A DNA stretch of 64,000 nucleotides from Phycisphaeraceae bacterium (GTDB taxonomy: Bacteria > Planctomycetota > Phycisphaerae > Phycisphaerales > SM1A02). The notes under the pieces were generated by a model, which searched no databases, was not told the origin of the DNA, and worked only from the letters and a program-made list of their open reading frames with translations. This document shows, piece after piece, positions 1-7,374 of the stretch. The stretch is from NCBI GenBank assembly GCA_015709595.1, contig CP054178.1, forward strand, positions 3,353,205-3,417,204. Direction: 5' to 3'. Positions within the stretch are counted from its first letter, which is position 1. Each line of letters starts with the position of its first letter. The position numbers and the translations under genes are program-made.

Positions 1-7
1 CCACATC

Positions 8-880
8 ATGCGCGTCTACCTCAACGGCGATATTCTCGATTCAGAACGGGCGGCCATCAGCCCGTTCGACCGCGGATTTCTCTTTGGCGACGGCGTCTAT
101 GAGGCCGTGCTCTTCTTCAACCGCGTGGGTGTGGGAATGGAACTGCACGTCGAGCGGCTGGGACGCAGTCTCGACCGCGCGGGCATCACGGGGTTCGACC
201 CGTCCACGTTTCACGACATCGCCCGCGATCTGCTGGCGGACTCCGGAATCGACAACGCCATGATCTACCTGCAGGTGACGCGGGGCGTACAGATGCCGCG
301 CAAGCACCTGCCCGGGCCGCGCATGACCCCCACCGTCTTCGCCTACGCCAACCCCGTCGCGGGGCTGGAGAGCATGCGCGAGCCGCAATCCATCCGTTGC
401 GTCATCGTGCCGGATGATCGCTGGGCCCACTGCGCCATCAAGTCCACCAGTCTCATCGCCAACGTGCTGGCGGGCATGGAAGGCGCACGGCGCGACGCGG
501 ATGAAGTCATCCAGCACCGGGGCGGCTGGATCACCGAGGGCGCGATGAGCAACGTATTCGTCGTGCGCCGCAACGTCGTCCTCACGCCGCCCGATGACGC
601 CTACCCGTCGATCCTCTCCGGCGTGATGCGGCGCATGCTCCTCGATGCGGCGGCGGGTTCGCGGTTCCGCGTCGAAGTGCGACCCGTCCACATCGATGAA
701 GTGCGGCAGGCGGACGAGGCCTTCATCACCTCCAGCCGACGCCTGCTCGACGCCGTCACGTCCATCGACGGCAGCCCCGTGGGCGCGGGGGCGGTCGGAC
801 CCGTCACGCGGGGGCTGTTCGACCTGCTGCGGGCCAGGGTCGCGGAGCAGTGCGCGGTCCACCTACAATCCTGTCCATGA
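8..880 (+). CDS. dat: D-amino-acid aminotransferase (PLP fold type IV)
   Basis: This is a pyridoxal-phosphate transaminase of fold type IV, 290 residues, full family length. The residues that define Bacillus D-amino-acid aminotransferase fall at the same numbers here: Y31 in GDGVYE, the R98/H100 carboxylate trap in MPRKHLPG, Schiff-base lysine K145 in AIKSTSL, and E177 in ITEGAMSN. It probably interconverts D-alanine and D-glutamate for peptidoglycan. Branched-chain aminotransferase or aminodeoxychorismate lyase are the alternatives, but the trap residues favour the D-specific enzyme. Its TGA overlaps the ATG of the pantothenate kinase gene (ATGA), so the two are probably co-translated. The start is 7 bases from the window edge, so its promoter is not visible. 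Confidence 0.85.
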   Translation: MRVYLNGDILDSERAAISPFDRGFLFGDGVYEAVLFFNRVGVGMELHVERLGRSLDRAGITGFDPSTFHDIARDLLADSGIDNAMIYLQVTRGVQMPRKHLPGPRMTPTVFAYANPVAGLESMREPQSIRCVIVPDDRWAHCAIKSTSLIANVLAGMEGARRDADEVIQHRGGWITEGAMSNVFVVRRNVVLTPPDDAYPSILSGVMRRMLLDAAAGSRFRVEVRPVHIDEVRQADEAFITSSRRLLDAVTSIDGSPVGAGAVGPVTRGLFDLLRARVAEQCAVHLQSCP

Positions 881-1686
881 CCAGCACCCGGCTGTCGTTC
901 ATCGGCCTGAACATCGGCAACACACGCACCCAGATCGGGCGTTTCGTGGACGGCGCGCCGACCGCCGAGCGCAAGATCGACAACGCCGACGTGCGGCTGG
1001 TGCTCGCCGCGGTGCTCGAGGAGTGCCGGGCGCTGGGCGGCGAAGGGCGCACCATCGTCGTGGTGGCCTCCGTCAACGACCGCGTCGCCTCGCAGGTCGA
1101 GTCGGGGCTGGCGGACACCGGCAAGGTCGATCTCTACCGGATCGGCGAGGACCTGCCGGTGCCCATCGGCACGCGGCTCGACCCGGAGACGATCACGGGC
1201 GTCGATCGGCTGCTCAACGCCGCCGCCGCCTTCGCGGTGATGAAGCAGGCGTGCGTGATCGTGGACGCGGGCACCGCCGTCACGGTGGACTTCGTGGACG
1301 GCGAGGGCACGTTTCATGGCGGGGCCATCGCGCCGGGCGCCCGCATGCAACTGAAGTCGATGCACGGGGGCACGGCGGCGCTGCCCGAGCTCGACTTCCG
1401 CGCTCCGGACGACGAGCCCTTCGGACGCAACACCGCCCAGGCCATGCTGCAGGGCGTGTTCCACGGCATCCGCGGGCTGGTGTGGAAACTGGTCGAGCGG
1501 TACGCCGAATCGTACGGCGCCTTCCCGCCCGTCATCGCCACGGGTGGGGACGCGGCGACGCTCTTCCAGGGCGACGGGCTGGTGGATCGCATCGTGCCCG
1601 ATCTCACCCTGCGAGGAATGGCCGAGGCGGTGCGGCAGTCGCTCGATTCGCCGAACGATGAAGCGGCGACCCATGACCACGGCTGA
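877..1686 (+). CDS. coaX: Type III pantothenate kinase
   Basis: It phosphorylates pantothenate, the first step of coenzyme A synthesis. The 269 residues show the ASKHA-fold motifs of the type III family: the N-terminal phosphate loop NIGNTRTQIG (residues 12-21), GVDRLLNAA (108-116) and the second phosphate loop VDAGTAVTVDF (129-139). The ATG at 877 is preferred over an upstream in-frame codon at 850 because the protein then begins just before the first motif and overlaps the upstream stop as ATGA. Oddly, the first residue of the usual D-x-G-N-T motif is Asn12 instead of Asp. A TACAAT hexamer lies 7 bases before the ATG and could be a minor internal promoter. Confidence 0.9.
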   Translation: MTSTRLSFIGLNIGNTRTQIGRFVDGAPTAERKIDNADVRLVLAAVLEECRALGGEGRTIVVVASVNDRVASQVESGLADTGKVDLYRIGEDLPVPIGTRLDPETITGVDRLLNAAAAFAVMKQACVIVDAGTAVTVDFVDGEGTFHGGAIAPGARMQLKSMHGGTAALPELDFRAPDDEPFGRNTAQAMLQGVFHGIRGLVWKLVERYAESYGAFPPVIATGGDAATLFQGDGLVDRIVPDLTLRGMAEAVRQSLDSPNDEAATHDHG

Positions 1687-2728
1687 CCCCCGCAAGCCCC
1701 CATCACACGGCCCGGTGCAGGCCTGGTGCGCCACGTCCCGGCAGCCCGGCGCAGTGGCGGTGATCGAACTGGCGGGCGACGTGGCGCCGCTGCTGGAGCG
1801 TCTCACCCGGGTGCAGCCGCCGGGCGTGGGCGCCGTTCGACTGGCGGATCTGGCTGGAATCGACCGCGGACTGGTGATCCGGCTGGCGGATGATCGCGCC
1901 GCCATCACGCCGCACGGCGGTCTCCGCATCGTCGAGCGATTGCTGGAGCGGCTCCGCGCCGCGGGCGCGCTCGTGGATCGTTCCGAGTCAATCGACCCGA
2001 CGCGGTTGTACCCGGAGGCATCCGATCGCTGCGAGGCACTCGCCCTGGCCGCCATCAGTCGCGCGGCCAGCCCGATGGCGATCGACCTGCTCATGCGGCA
2101 GCCGGATCGCTGGCGACGGTGGGCGGCCGCGAATGGCGATCGACCGACCGACGACGACCTTTCACGCTCGTTGCGGCTCAACCGGCTGCTCACTCCTCCC
2201 CTGGTTGTGGTCGTGGGGCTGCCCAACGTGGGCAAGAGCACGCTGACCAACCGCCTGGCGGGACGCCGCGTGTCGATCGAGGCCGATCTGCCGGGCACCA
2301 CACGGGATTACGTCGCCGCCCGAATTGATCTCGCGGGGCTGGTGGTGAACTGGATCGACACGCCGGGTCTGCTGGAGAAGCCGGGTGAGGCGGACGCCGC
2401 GGCGCTCACCACGGCCGGTCGCATCATCGAACAGGTCGACCTGCTCATTGCACTGACCGACCACGAGCAACCCTGGCCGACGCTGCCCCGTCAAGCGGAT
2501 CTGCGTGTGGCAAACAAGGCCGATCGGTGCTCAAGGGAGGACGCGGATATCTCCATCAGCGCGTTGAACGGAAGGAACGTCGAGGTTCTTGTCAGCGCGG
2601 TCGCGGAGCGTCTCGTTCCGCGCGTGGATCGAGAGCACCCCGGCGTCTGGGTCTTTGACGTTCGGCTGGTTGATGGTTCGTTCCGTCACCTGCCGCAACA
2701 GGGCGCACAAGAAACGACCCGGCCTTGA
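1673..2728 (+). CDS. Shortened MnmE/TrmE-like GTPase
   Basis: A 351-residue protein with the architecture of the tRNA-modifying GTPase MnmE, but about 100 residues shorter. The N-terminal part (about 20-120) resembles the MnmE dimerisation and folate-binding domain (PGAVAVIELAG). The GTPase domain is intact: G1 GLPNVGKS (182-189), G2 GTTRD (208-212), G3 DTPG (229-232), G4 NKAD (281-284), G5 SALNG (296-300). The helical domain is reduced, and the C-terminal cysteine motif (CxGKFC type) needed for tRNA U34 modification is absent; the protein ends in GAQETTRP. It is therefore probably not a standard MnmE. The start may be 1673 or the in-frame ATG at 1658; both overlap the end of coaX. Confidence 0.7.
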   Translation: MTTADPRKPPSHGPVQAWCATSRQPGAVAVIELAGDVAPLLERLTRVQPPGVGAVRLADLAGIDRGLVIRLADDRAAITPHGGLRIVERLLERLRAAGALVDRSESIDPTRLYPEASDRCEALALAAISRAASPMAIDLLMRQPDRWRRWAAANGDRPTDDDLSRSLRLNRLLTPPLVVVVGLPNVGKSTLTNRLAGRRVSIEADLPGTTRDYVAARIDLAGLVVNWIDTPGLLEKPGEADAAALTTAGRIIEQVDLLIALTDHEQPWPTLPRQADLRVANKADRCSREDADISISALNGRNVEVLVSAVAERLVPRVDREHPGVWVFDVRLVDGSFRHLPQQGAQETTRP

Positions 2729-2738
2729 AGCCGGGTCG
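2715..2738 (-). terminator. Hairpin terminator between convergent genes
   Basis: A perfect 9-bp GC-rich stem (CGACCCGGC paired with GCCGGGTCG) with a 6-base loop lies between the convergent GTPase and sigma-factor genes and overlaps the GTPase stop codon. On the minus strand it is followed by GTTTCTTG, a short T-rich tail, so it fits best as the terminator of the sigma-factor transcript. The plus-strand side has no T run. Confidence 0.6.
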
Positions 2739-2767
2739 GATCGGGTACGAAACAAAAGGCCGTCGCG

Positions 2768-3883
2768 TCAGTAGAGGTCATCCTCATCCGCCGCACCGGG
2801 GTCGATGCCCTGTTCGGCAAGAAGCTGCTCGGCCTTCTCAGCGGCGTTGGCCTCCAGGGCGAGCCGGATCTTCTCCAGCGCCTTGTTCTGGATCTGGCGC
2901 ACCCGCTCCTTGGTCACGCCGATGATCTGGCCGACCTGCTCGAGGGTGAGCGGCTCCTGATTCTCCGGCAGGTCGATGCCGAAGCGGTGGTGGATGACCG
3001 TCTGCTCCACGTCGGTGAGGTCGGCGTCATTGTTGAGGACGACATGCTTGACCTCTTCCGCCGACTCCAGCTCGTGCTGGCGGCGCAGCGTCTCGAGGTG
3101 GTTGGACTTCTCGAGCGCGGGGTCGAAGTCGGTGGGGAAGCGCTGCCGGTACTTGCTCAGCTTCATGCCCTGACGGCTGAAGGCCTTGAGAATCGCCCGG
3201 CAGGCGTACGTGGAGAACTTGAAGCCGCGGCCGCAGTCGAACTTGTCCACCGAACGCAGCAGAGCCATGTTGCCCTCGCTGACGAGGTCGGCGAAGTCCA
3301 CCTCGCTCATGCGGGTGCGCTTGGCCATCGCCAGCACCAGGGCCAGGTTGGTCTCCGCGATCTGCTCACGATACCTCACTGCGGTGCGGTACCACTTGAG
3401 CACTTCGCGGGCCTGCTCGGGCGTGGGCTCGTTGCCGGCCACGACCTTCTGCAGTTCGCGCACGCGGAAGCGGGCGTAGTTGTACTGCAGGAAGAGCACG
3501 CGCTCCTCCGCGCCGGTGAGCAGAACCGTACCCGCGTTCTTAAGCGACCGGCTGCTCGACGGCGCCAGGTCGTCCATCAGCGGGCGGTACCACGACACGT
3601 CCGGGCGCTGCACGGGCGGGGCGTCGTCGTAGATGGTCTTCTCGGCGTTGGGCTTGCGGAACTCCTCGCTGTCGATGTAGTCCATCTCCTTGGCGAGGAT
3701 CTTGCGCAGCAGGCGCTCCTCCCGTGCCGAAAGGGCCAGGTTGGTGCGGCCTGCGGCGGTGCGAGGCGCGACCGACCCGGAGCCGGACTCACCGCGCAGC
3801 GAAACCTGCTTCCGCTGGCGCATGCGATGGAGTGGGGAGTCCTTGGCGATCATGGTCGGGCCAATCAGGGTCTGCGTGCTCAT
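2768..3883 (-). CDS. RNA polymerase sigma factor, sigma-70 family
   Basis: A 371-residue sigma factor. Region 2 spans about residues 178-240 (NLALVLAMAKR, DLVSEGNMALLRSVDKFD, GFKFSTYACRAI) and includes the -10 recognition helix. Region 4 spans about 290-345 (LTLEQVGQIIGVTKERVRQ), the -35-binding helix-turn-helix. The stretch between them (about 241-288) is too short for a normal region 3 and does not look like one. The first 110 residues are poorly conserved and basic/serine-rich at the start. This resembles group 2/3 RpoD-like factors of planctomycetes rather than the housekeeping factor or an ECF factor. The gene stands alone with a hairpin terminator after it. Which promoters it reads is unknown. 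Confidence 0.85.
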   Translation of the reverse strand: MSTQTLIGPTMIAKDSPLHRMRQRKQVSLRGESGSGSVAPRTAAGRTNLALSAREERLLRKILAKEMDYIDSEEFRKPNAEKTIYDDAPPVQRPDVSWYRPLMDDLAPSSSRSLKNAGTVLLTGAEERVLFLQYNYARFRVRELQKVVAGNEPTPEQAREVLKWYRTAVRYREQIAETNLALVLAMAKRTRMSEVDFADLVSEGNMALLRSVDKFDCGRGFKFSTYACRAILKAFSRQGMKLSKYRQRFPTDFDPALEKSNHLETLRRQHELESAEEVKHVVLNNDADLTDVEQTVIHHRFGIDLPENQEPLTLEQVGQIIGVTKERVRQIQNKALEKIRLALEANAAEKAEQLLAEQGIDPGAADEDDLY

Positions 3884-3969
3884 GGGAATCCGATCAGTCG
3901 AACGTGGCGTCCCCGTCCGCCAGACAGGGGCGGACGGTACCTGGAACGCTGTTTCGGACCTGACCGAGG

Positions 3970-3998
3970 GTTATACGGAGGGGGTTCCTCCGTGTTCT
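3970..3998 (-). promoter_or_regulatory. Candidate sigma-factor promoter with operator-like palindrome
   Basis: On the minus strand a TATAAC -10 (3975-3970) sits 17 bases from an AGAACA -35-like hexamer (3998-3993), about 90 bases before the sigma-factor ATG. A perfect 7+7 inverted repeat ACGGAGG-N5-CCTCCGT (3975-3993) fills almost exactly the spacer, where a repressor could act. The -35 match is weak, so this is tentative. Confidence 0.35.
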
Positions 3999-4009
3999 CG
4001 ATGCGACCC

Positions 4010-4022
4010 TAGAATGATTCTA
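4010..4022. repeat. Short perfect inverted repeat in a 362-base gene-free stretch
   Basis: TAGAAT-G-ATTCTA is a perfect 6+6 inverted repeat upstream of the sigma gene. The surrounding gap 3884-4245 carries no convincing gene on either strand. It also holds TCTTC (4164-4168), GAAGATG (4175-4181) and CATCTTC (4193-4199), which can form two mutually exclusive hairpins just beyond the ndk stop codon and may form its terminator. The rest shows nothing recognisable. Confidence 0.3.
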
Positions 4023-4245
4023 ATGAGTCGCCGAGTATTCCGAAAGGGCTGGGAAAGGTGAAAAGATGGGAAATCCACCGTCCGGCGACCCTTTCGGCTC
4101 GATCCAGTGCCGTCAGCCATTCCCTTCAACCATACCCTATACGAGGGTGGTGCGCCAATAGATTCTTCGGCGCAGAAGATGATTTTCCGTCACATCTTCA
4201 GGAATGACTCGTTCATGCCGAATCTTTGGAGCGACCAGACCGGCC

Positions 4246-4716
4246 CTACTCCGCCTTCCCCCCGCTCAGGTCGTACACCCACCCCTCGATCGCCCGCGGG
4301 CCATCGAACAGCCCGCCGTCCGGGAAAAACAGCCCCAGCTCCTTCTGGGCGGCTTCCGGGCTGTCCGACCCGTGGATCAGGTTGAACGAGTTGGACACCC
4401 CGAAGTCACCTCGGATCGTCCCCGGCTCGGCCTTGGACCCGAAGGTCGCCCCCATCATCTTGCGGCAGATGGCGATAGCCCCCAGCCCCCGAACCGCCAG
4501 CACCAGCACGGGGGCGCTGGTCATGAACCGTACCAGGCCCTCGTAGAAGGGCTTGCCCTTGTGCGGCTCGTAGTGGCGGGCCGCCAGGTCGGCGGTGATC
4601 CGCATCATCTTGCAGCCCACGATCTGCAGACCCTTGTCCTCGAAGCGGCTCACAATGCGGCCCATCAGGCCCCGCTGTACGGCGTCGGGCTTGAGAATGA
4701 TCAGCGTCGTTTCCAT
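4246..4716 (-). CDS. ndk: Nucleoside diphosphate kinase
   Basis: It transfers the gamma-phosphate from ATP to nucleoside diphosphates through a phosphohistidine. The 156 residues match the family length. The opening METTLIILKPDAVQRG holds the conserved lysine, and the active-site histidine is H115 in SFNLIHGSDSPE. The ATG at 4716 is chosen because the family begins within a few residues of LIILKPDA; the open frame runs further upstream but that part has no family similarity. The gene is monocistronic and divergent from top6B. Confidence 0.95.
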   Translation of the reverse strand: METTLIILKPDAVQRGLMGRIVSRFEDKGLQIVGCKMMRITADLAARHYEPHKGKPFYEGLVRFMTSAPVLVLAVRGLGAIAICRKMMGATFGSKAEPGTIRGDFGVSNSFNLIHGSDSPEAAQKELGLFFPDGGLFDGPRAIEGWVYDLSGGKAE

Positions 4717-4756
4717 CGGATTGGCCTCGTCTCTCGCGAAAAGGTGTTGGACGCAG

Positions 4757-4785
4757 AGCATAGGAGGCGAGGTTCGATGATCCAA
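4757..4785 (-). promoter_or_regulatory. Candidate ndk promoter
   Basis: On the minus strand TTGGAT (4785-4780) and TATGCT (4762-4757) are 17 bases apart, about 40 bases before the ndk ATG. The same TATGCT -10 with a TTGG-type -35 and the same spacing precedes the DNRLRE gene at 49034. This is a match by eye only. Confidence 0.4.
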
Positions 4786-4939
4786 CCGTTCATCCGGCCG
4801 CGACGCCGCGCCGGACCAGTTCTCGGGTAATCCTGCGGACAATCCATGTCCGTGGCCGACCACTACGGCTGGAGGGCGTATGATGGTCGTGTGCCACGGA
4901 TTGGCGTCGCACATCCGCCCAAGCCACGGAGGGACACGG

Positions 4940-7324
4940 ATGTCCACCCTGCTCCTCGAACCCAAGGAACTCATGCCCAAGGCCGCTACGCCCACGCGAT
5001 CCCCACGACCTGACAAGCCCCGCGCCACCGCCGAAACCATGGCGACGAAGCAGCGGGAAATTTCCGTCTCCGAGTTCTTCGCCAAGAACCGGCACCTGTT
5101 GGGCTTCGACAACCCGCGCAAGGCGATGCTGACCACGGTCAAGGAGGCCGTGGACAACTCCTTGGATGCCTGCGAGGAAGCCGGTATTCTGCCCGACATC
5201 ACGGTCATCATTGAGGATCTGCAGCCCGACCGACCGGCCAGCGCCAAGTCCAGCCGCTACCGCGTCACCATCATCGACAACGGGCCGGGCATTGTGCGCA
5301 AGCAGGTGGAGCACATCTTCGGGCGGCTTCTCTACGGCTCGAAGTTCCACCGGCTCAAGATGTCACGCGGGCAGCAGGGCATCGGCATCTCGGCGGCGGG
5401 CATGTACGGGCTGCTCACCACGGGCCGGCCCATGGTCATCCACACCCGGCCCGGGGCCAGGAAGGAAGCCCACCACATCGAGCTGGCGATGAACACCAAG
5501 ACCAACCGCGCCGAGGTCACGGTGGATGACATCACGCAGGACTTCCCCCCCGCCCGATTCGCCGACCTGACGCCCGGCTCCCGCGAGCTGGCCGCGGCTG
5601 GGCAGTTCCTCAGCCCGGAAGTCTACCGCTCGGGCACCAGCGTCACGGTGGAACTGGAGGGCAAGTACCAGCGCGGCCGGGGCAGCGTGGATGAGTTCCT
5701 CGAACTCACCGCCATCGCCAATCCGCACGCGCGGATCACCTTCGTCCCGCCGTCGCGGATCAGTACGGACGAGGAGGACGCCCCGCTCCTCAAGCGTGGC
5801 GCCGTGAAGGCCAGCTCACCATCGGTCCCCTCGGGATCGGGCGAAGCATCGGCGATCGAAACAGCGGGCGAATCCCCCACCGCTCCGCCTGAACCGGCTT
5901 CCACCACCGAAACCGGCGGCATCACGATCTTCCCGCGAGGCGTCGAGGCCCTGCCCACCGAAACCAAGGAAATCCAGCCCCACCCCAAGGGTGTCGAGCT
6001 TGGCACGCTGCTGCAGATGATGAAGGAAGCCGAGGCCGAGCGGGCCAACTACTCGCTCTTCAACTTCCTGCAGGACAAATTCTGCCGGGTGTCGGCGGCG
6101 ACCGCGGGCTCACTCTGCCGCGCCATCGGCGTCACCACGCGCACGCGCGTGGGCGAGATCGACCCGCGCCAGGCGGAAGCCCTGTACAAGCAGATTCAGG
6201 ACGTGCGGCTCCCTCCGCCGCCGACTGATTGCCTTGCACCCATTGGCGTGCGCAACCTGCTGGCGGGTCTGCTCAAGGGCGTGAAGGCCGAGTTCTACGC
6301 CGCCAGTTCGCGCAACCCGGATATCTACCGGGGTCGCCCGTTCCAGATCGAGGCGGCCATCGCCTTCGGAGGCGACCTGCCCGCGGATGAACCGGCCCGC
6401 GTCATCCGCTTCGCCAACCGCGTTCCGCTGCAGTATCAGCAGTCGGCGTGCTCCTCGTTCAAGGCGGTGCTCGACACCAACTGGCGCAACTACGACCTGC
6501 AGCAGCCGCGAGGCGGCGCGCCGGTGGGACCGCTCGTCGTCATGATCCACATGGCCAGCGTGTGGGTGCCCTTCACCAGCGAGAGCAAGGAGGCCATCGC
6601 CGACTACGACGAAATCCGCAAGGAGATGAAGTTGGCCCTGCAGGAATGCGGCCGCAAACTGGGCGTCTACCTGCGCAAACGCGCCAAGATGCGCCGCGAG
6701 GGCGAGCGCCGCGACGTTTTCCAGAAGTACATCGGCGAGATCGCCAAGGCCGTCAACGCCATCACGGGCGTCGACGCCAAGCGCTTCTACGACGCCCTGC
6801 TGGATCAGGCGAAGAGAAAGACCGCCATCGCCGACCTGCAGCTCGACGAGGACGGTCAGCCCATCCGCGACGAGCCGGACCCCGATCAGGAGGGCGTCAT
6901 CATCGTCGAGTCCGGGGGGGCGGTGGAGTCCGTGACGCCTCGGTCCGCCGAGTCATCCGATGAGCCGGGATCGGCGGCAACTCCCGCGCCAGGCCGGCCC
7001 GGGAAGCGCCGTCGGGGCAAGCCGGTCGATGACAACCCGACGCTGCTCGACGCCGAACCGGAGCGAACGCGCCTTGGCGCCTCGCGCGACAGGCGCCGCG
7101 CCAACGAGCCGTTGAAGCGCCGCTCCCCGCGCGTCCCCAACCGCGAGAGCGGCACGTCTCCTTCGCCGACCGCACCGGATCACGGCGGACCAACTGCCTC
7201 GTCCTCGGCATCGCCTGAGTCGGCGGGGTCATCCGCACCCCCCGCGCCCCCCGTCAAGCGCAAGATCAAGACGAAGCTGGTCAACGGCACACTGGTTCCC
7301 GTTGGTGACGAGCAGTTGTTCTGA
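4940..7324 (+). CDS. top6B: DNA topoisomerase VI subunit B
   Basis: ATPase subunit of a type IIB topoisomerase, which moves one duplex through another with subunit A. GHKL ATPase motifs are clear: VKEAVDNSLDA (67-77, with the Mg-binding Asn), IDNGPGI (112-118) and GQQGIGISAAG (144-154). An H2TH domain follows at about 352-420 and the transducer at about 430-640, with the conserved lysine switch in WVPFTSESKEA. At 794 residues it is longer than archaeal homologues: a low-complexity insert at about 280-345 and a charged, Pro/Ser/Arg-rich tail from about 660 account for it. The ATG at 4940 has GGAGGG 6 bases upstream, so it beats the earlier ATG at 4880. A TATGAT -10-like hexamer lies at 4879-4884. 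Subunit A follows after 50 bases. Confidence 0.93.
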   Translation: MSTLLLEPKELMPKAATPTRSPRPDKPRATAETMATKQREISVSEFFAKNRHLLGFDNPRKAMLTTVKEAVDNSLDACEEAGILPDITVIIEDLQPDRPASAKSSRYRVTIIDNGPGIVRKQVEHIFGRLLYGSKFHRLKMSRGQQGIGISAAGMYGLLTTGRPMVIHTRPGARKEAHHIELAMNTKTNRAEVTVDDITQDFPPARFADLTPGSRELAAAGQFLSPEVYRSGTSVTVELEGKYQRGRGSVDEFLELTAIANPHARITFVPPSRISTDEEDAPLLKRGAVKASSPSVPSGSGEASAIETAGESPTAPPEPASTTETGGITIFPRGVEALPTETKEIQPHPKGVELGTLLQMMKEAEAERANYSLFNFLQDKFCRVSAATAGSLCRAIGVTTRTRVGEIDPRQAEALYKQIQDVRLPPPPTDCLAPIGVRNLLAGLLKGVKAEFYAASSRNPDIYRGRPFQIEAAIAFGGDLPADEPARVIRFANRVPLQYQQSACSSFKAVLDTNWRNYDLQQPRGGAPVGPLVVMIHMASVWVPFTSESKEAIADYDEIRKEMKLALQECGRKLGVYLRKRAKMRREGERRDVFQKYIGEIAKAVNAITGVDAKRFYDALLDQAKRKTAIADLQLDEDGQPIRDEPDPDQEGVIIVESGGAVESVTPRSAESSDEPGSAATPAPGRPGKRRRGKPVDDNPTLLDAEPERTRLGASRDRRRANEPLKRRSPRVPNRESGTSPSPTAPDHGGPTASSSASPESAGSSAPPAPPVKRKIKTKLVNGTLVPVGDEQLF

Positions 7325-7374
7325 CCGTCGCCTTCCATCCGCACCTAGACGCCCCCAATCGCACCTGAGCAATC

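Noticed and set aside
601-2301. A 566-codon open frame on the minus strand
   Set aside because: It lies opposite the aminotransferase, coaX and GTPase genes, has no recognisable motif and is Arg/Ser-rich.
4010-4022. SOS (LexA) or Fur box
   Set aside because: The inverted repeat TAGAATGATTCTA does not fit either consensus in length or spacing; kept only as an unassigned repeat.
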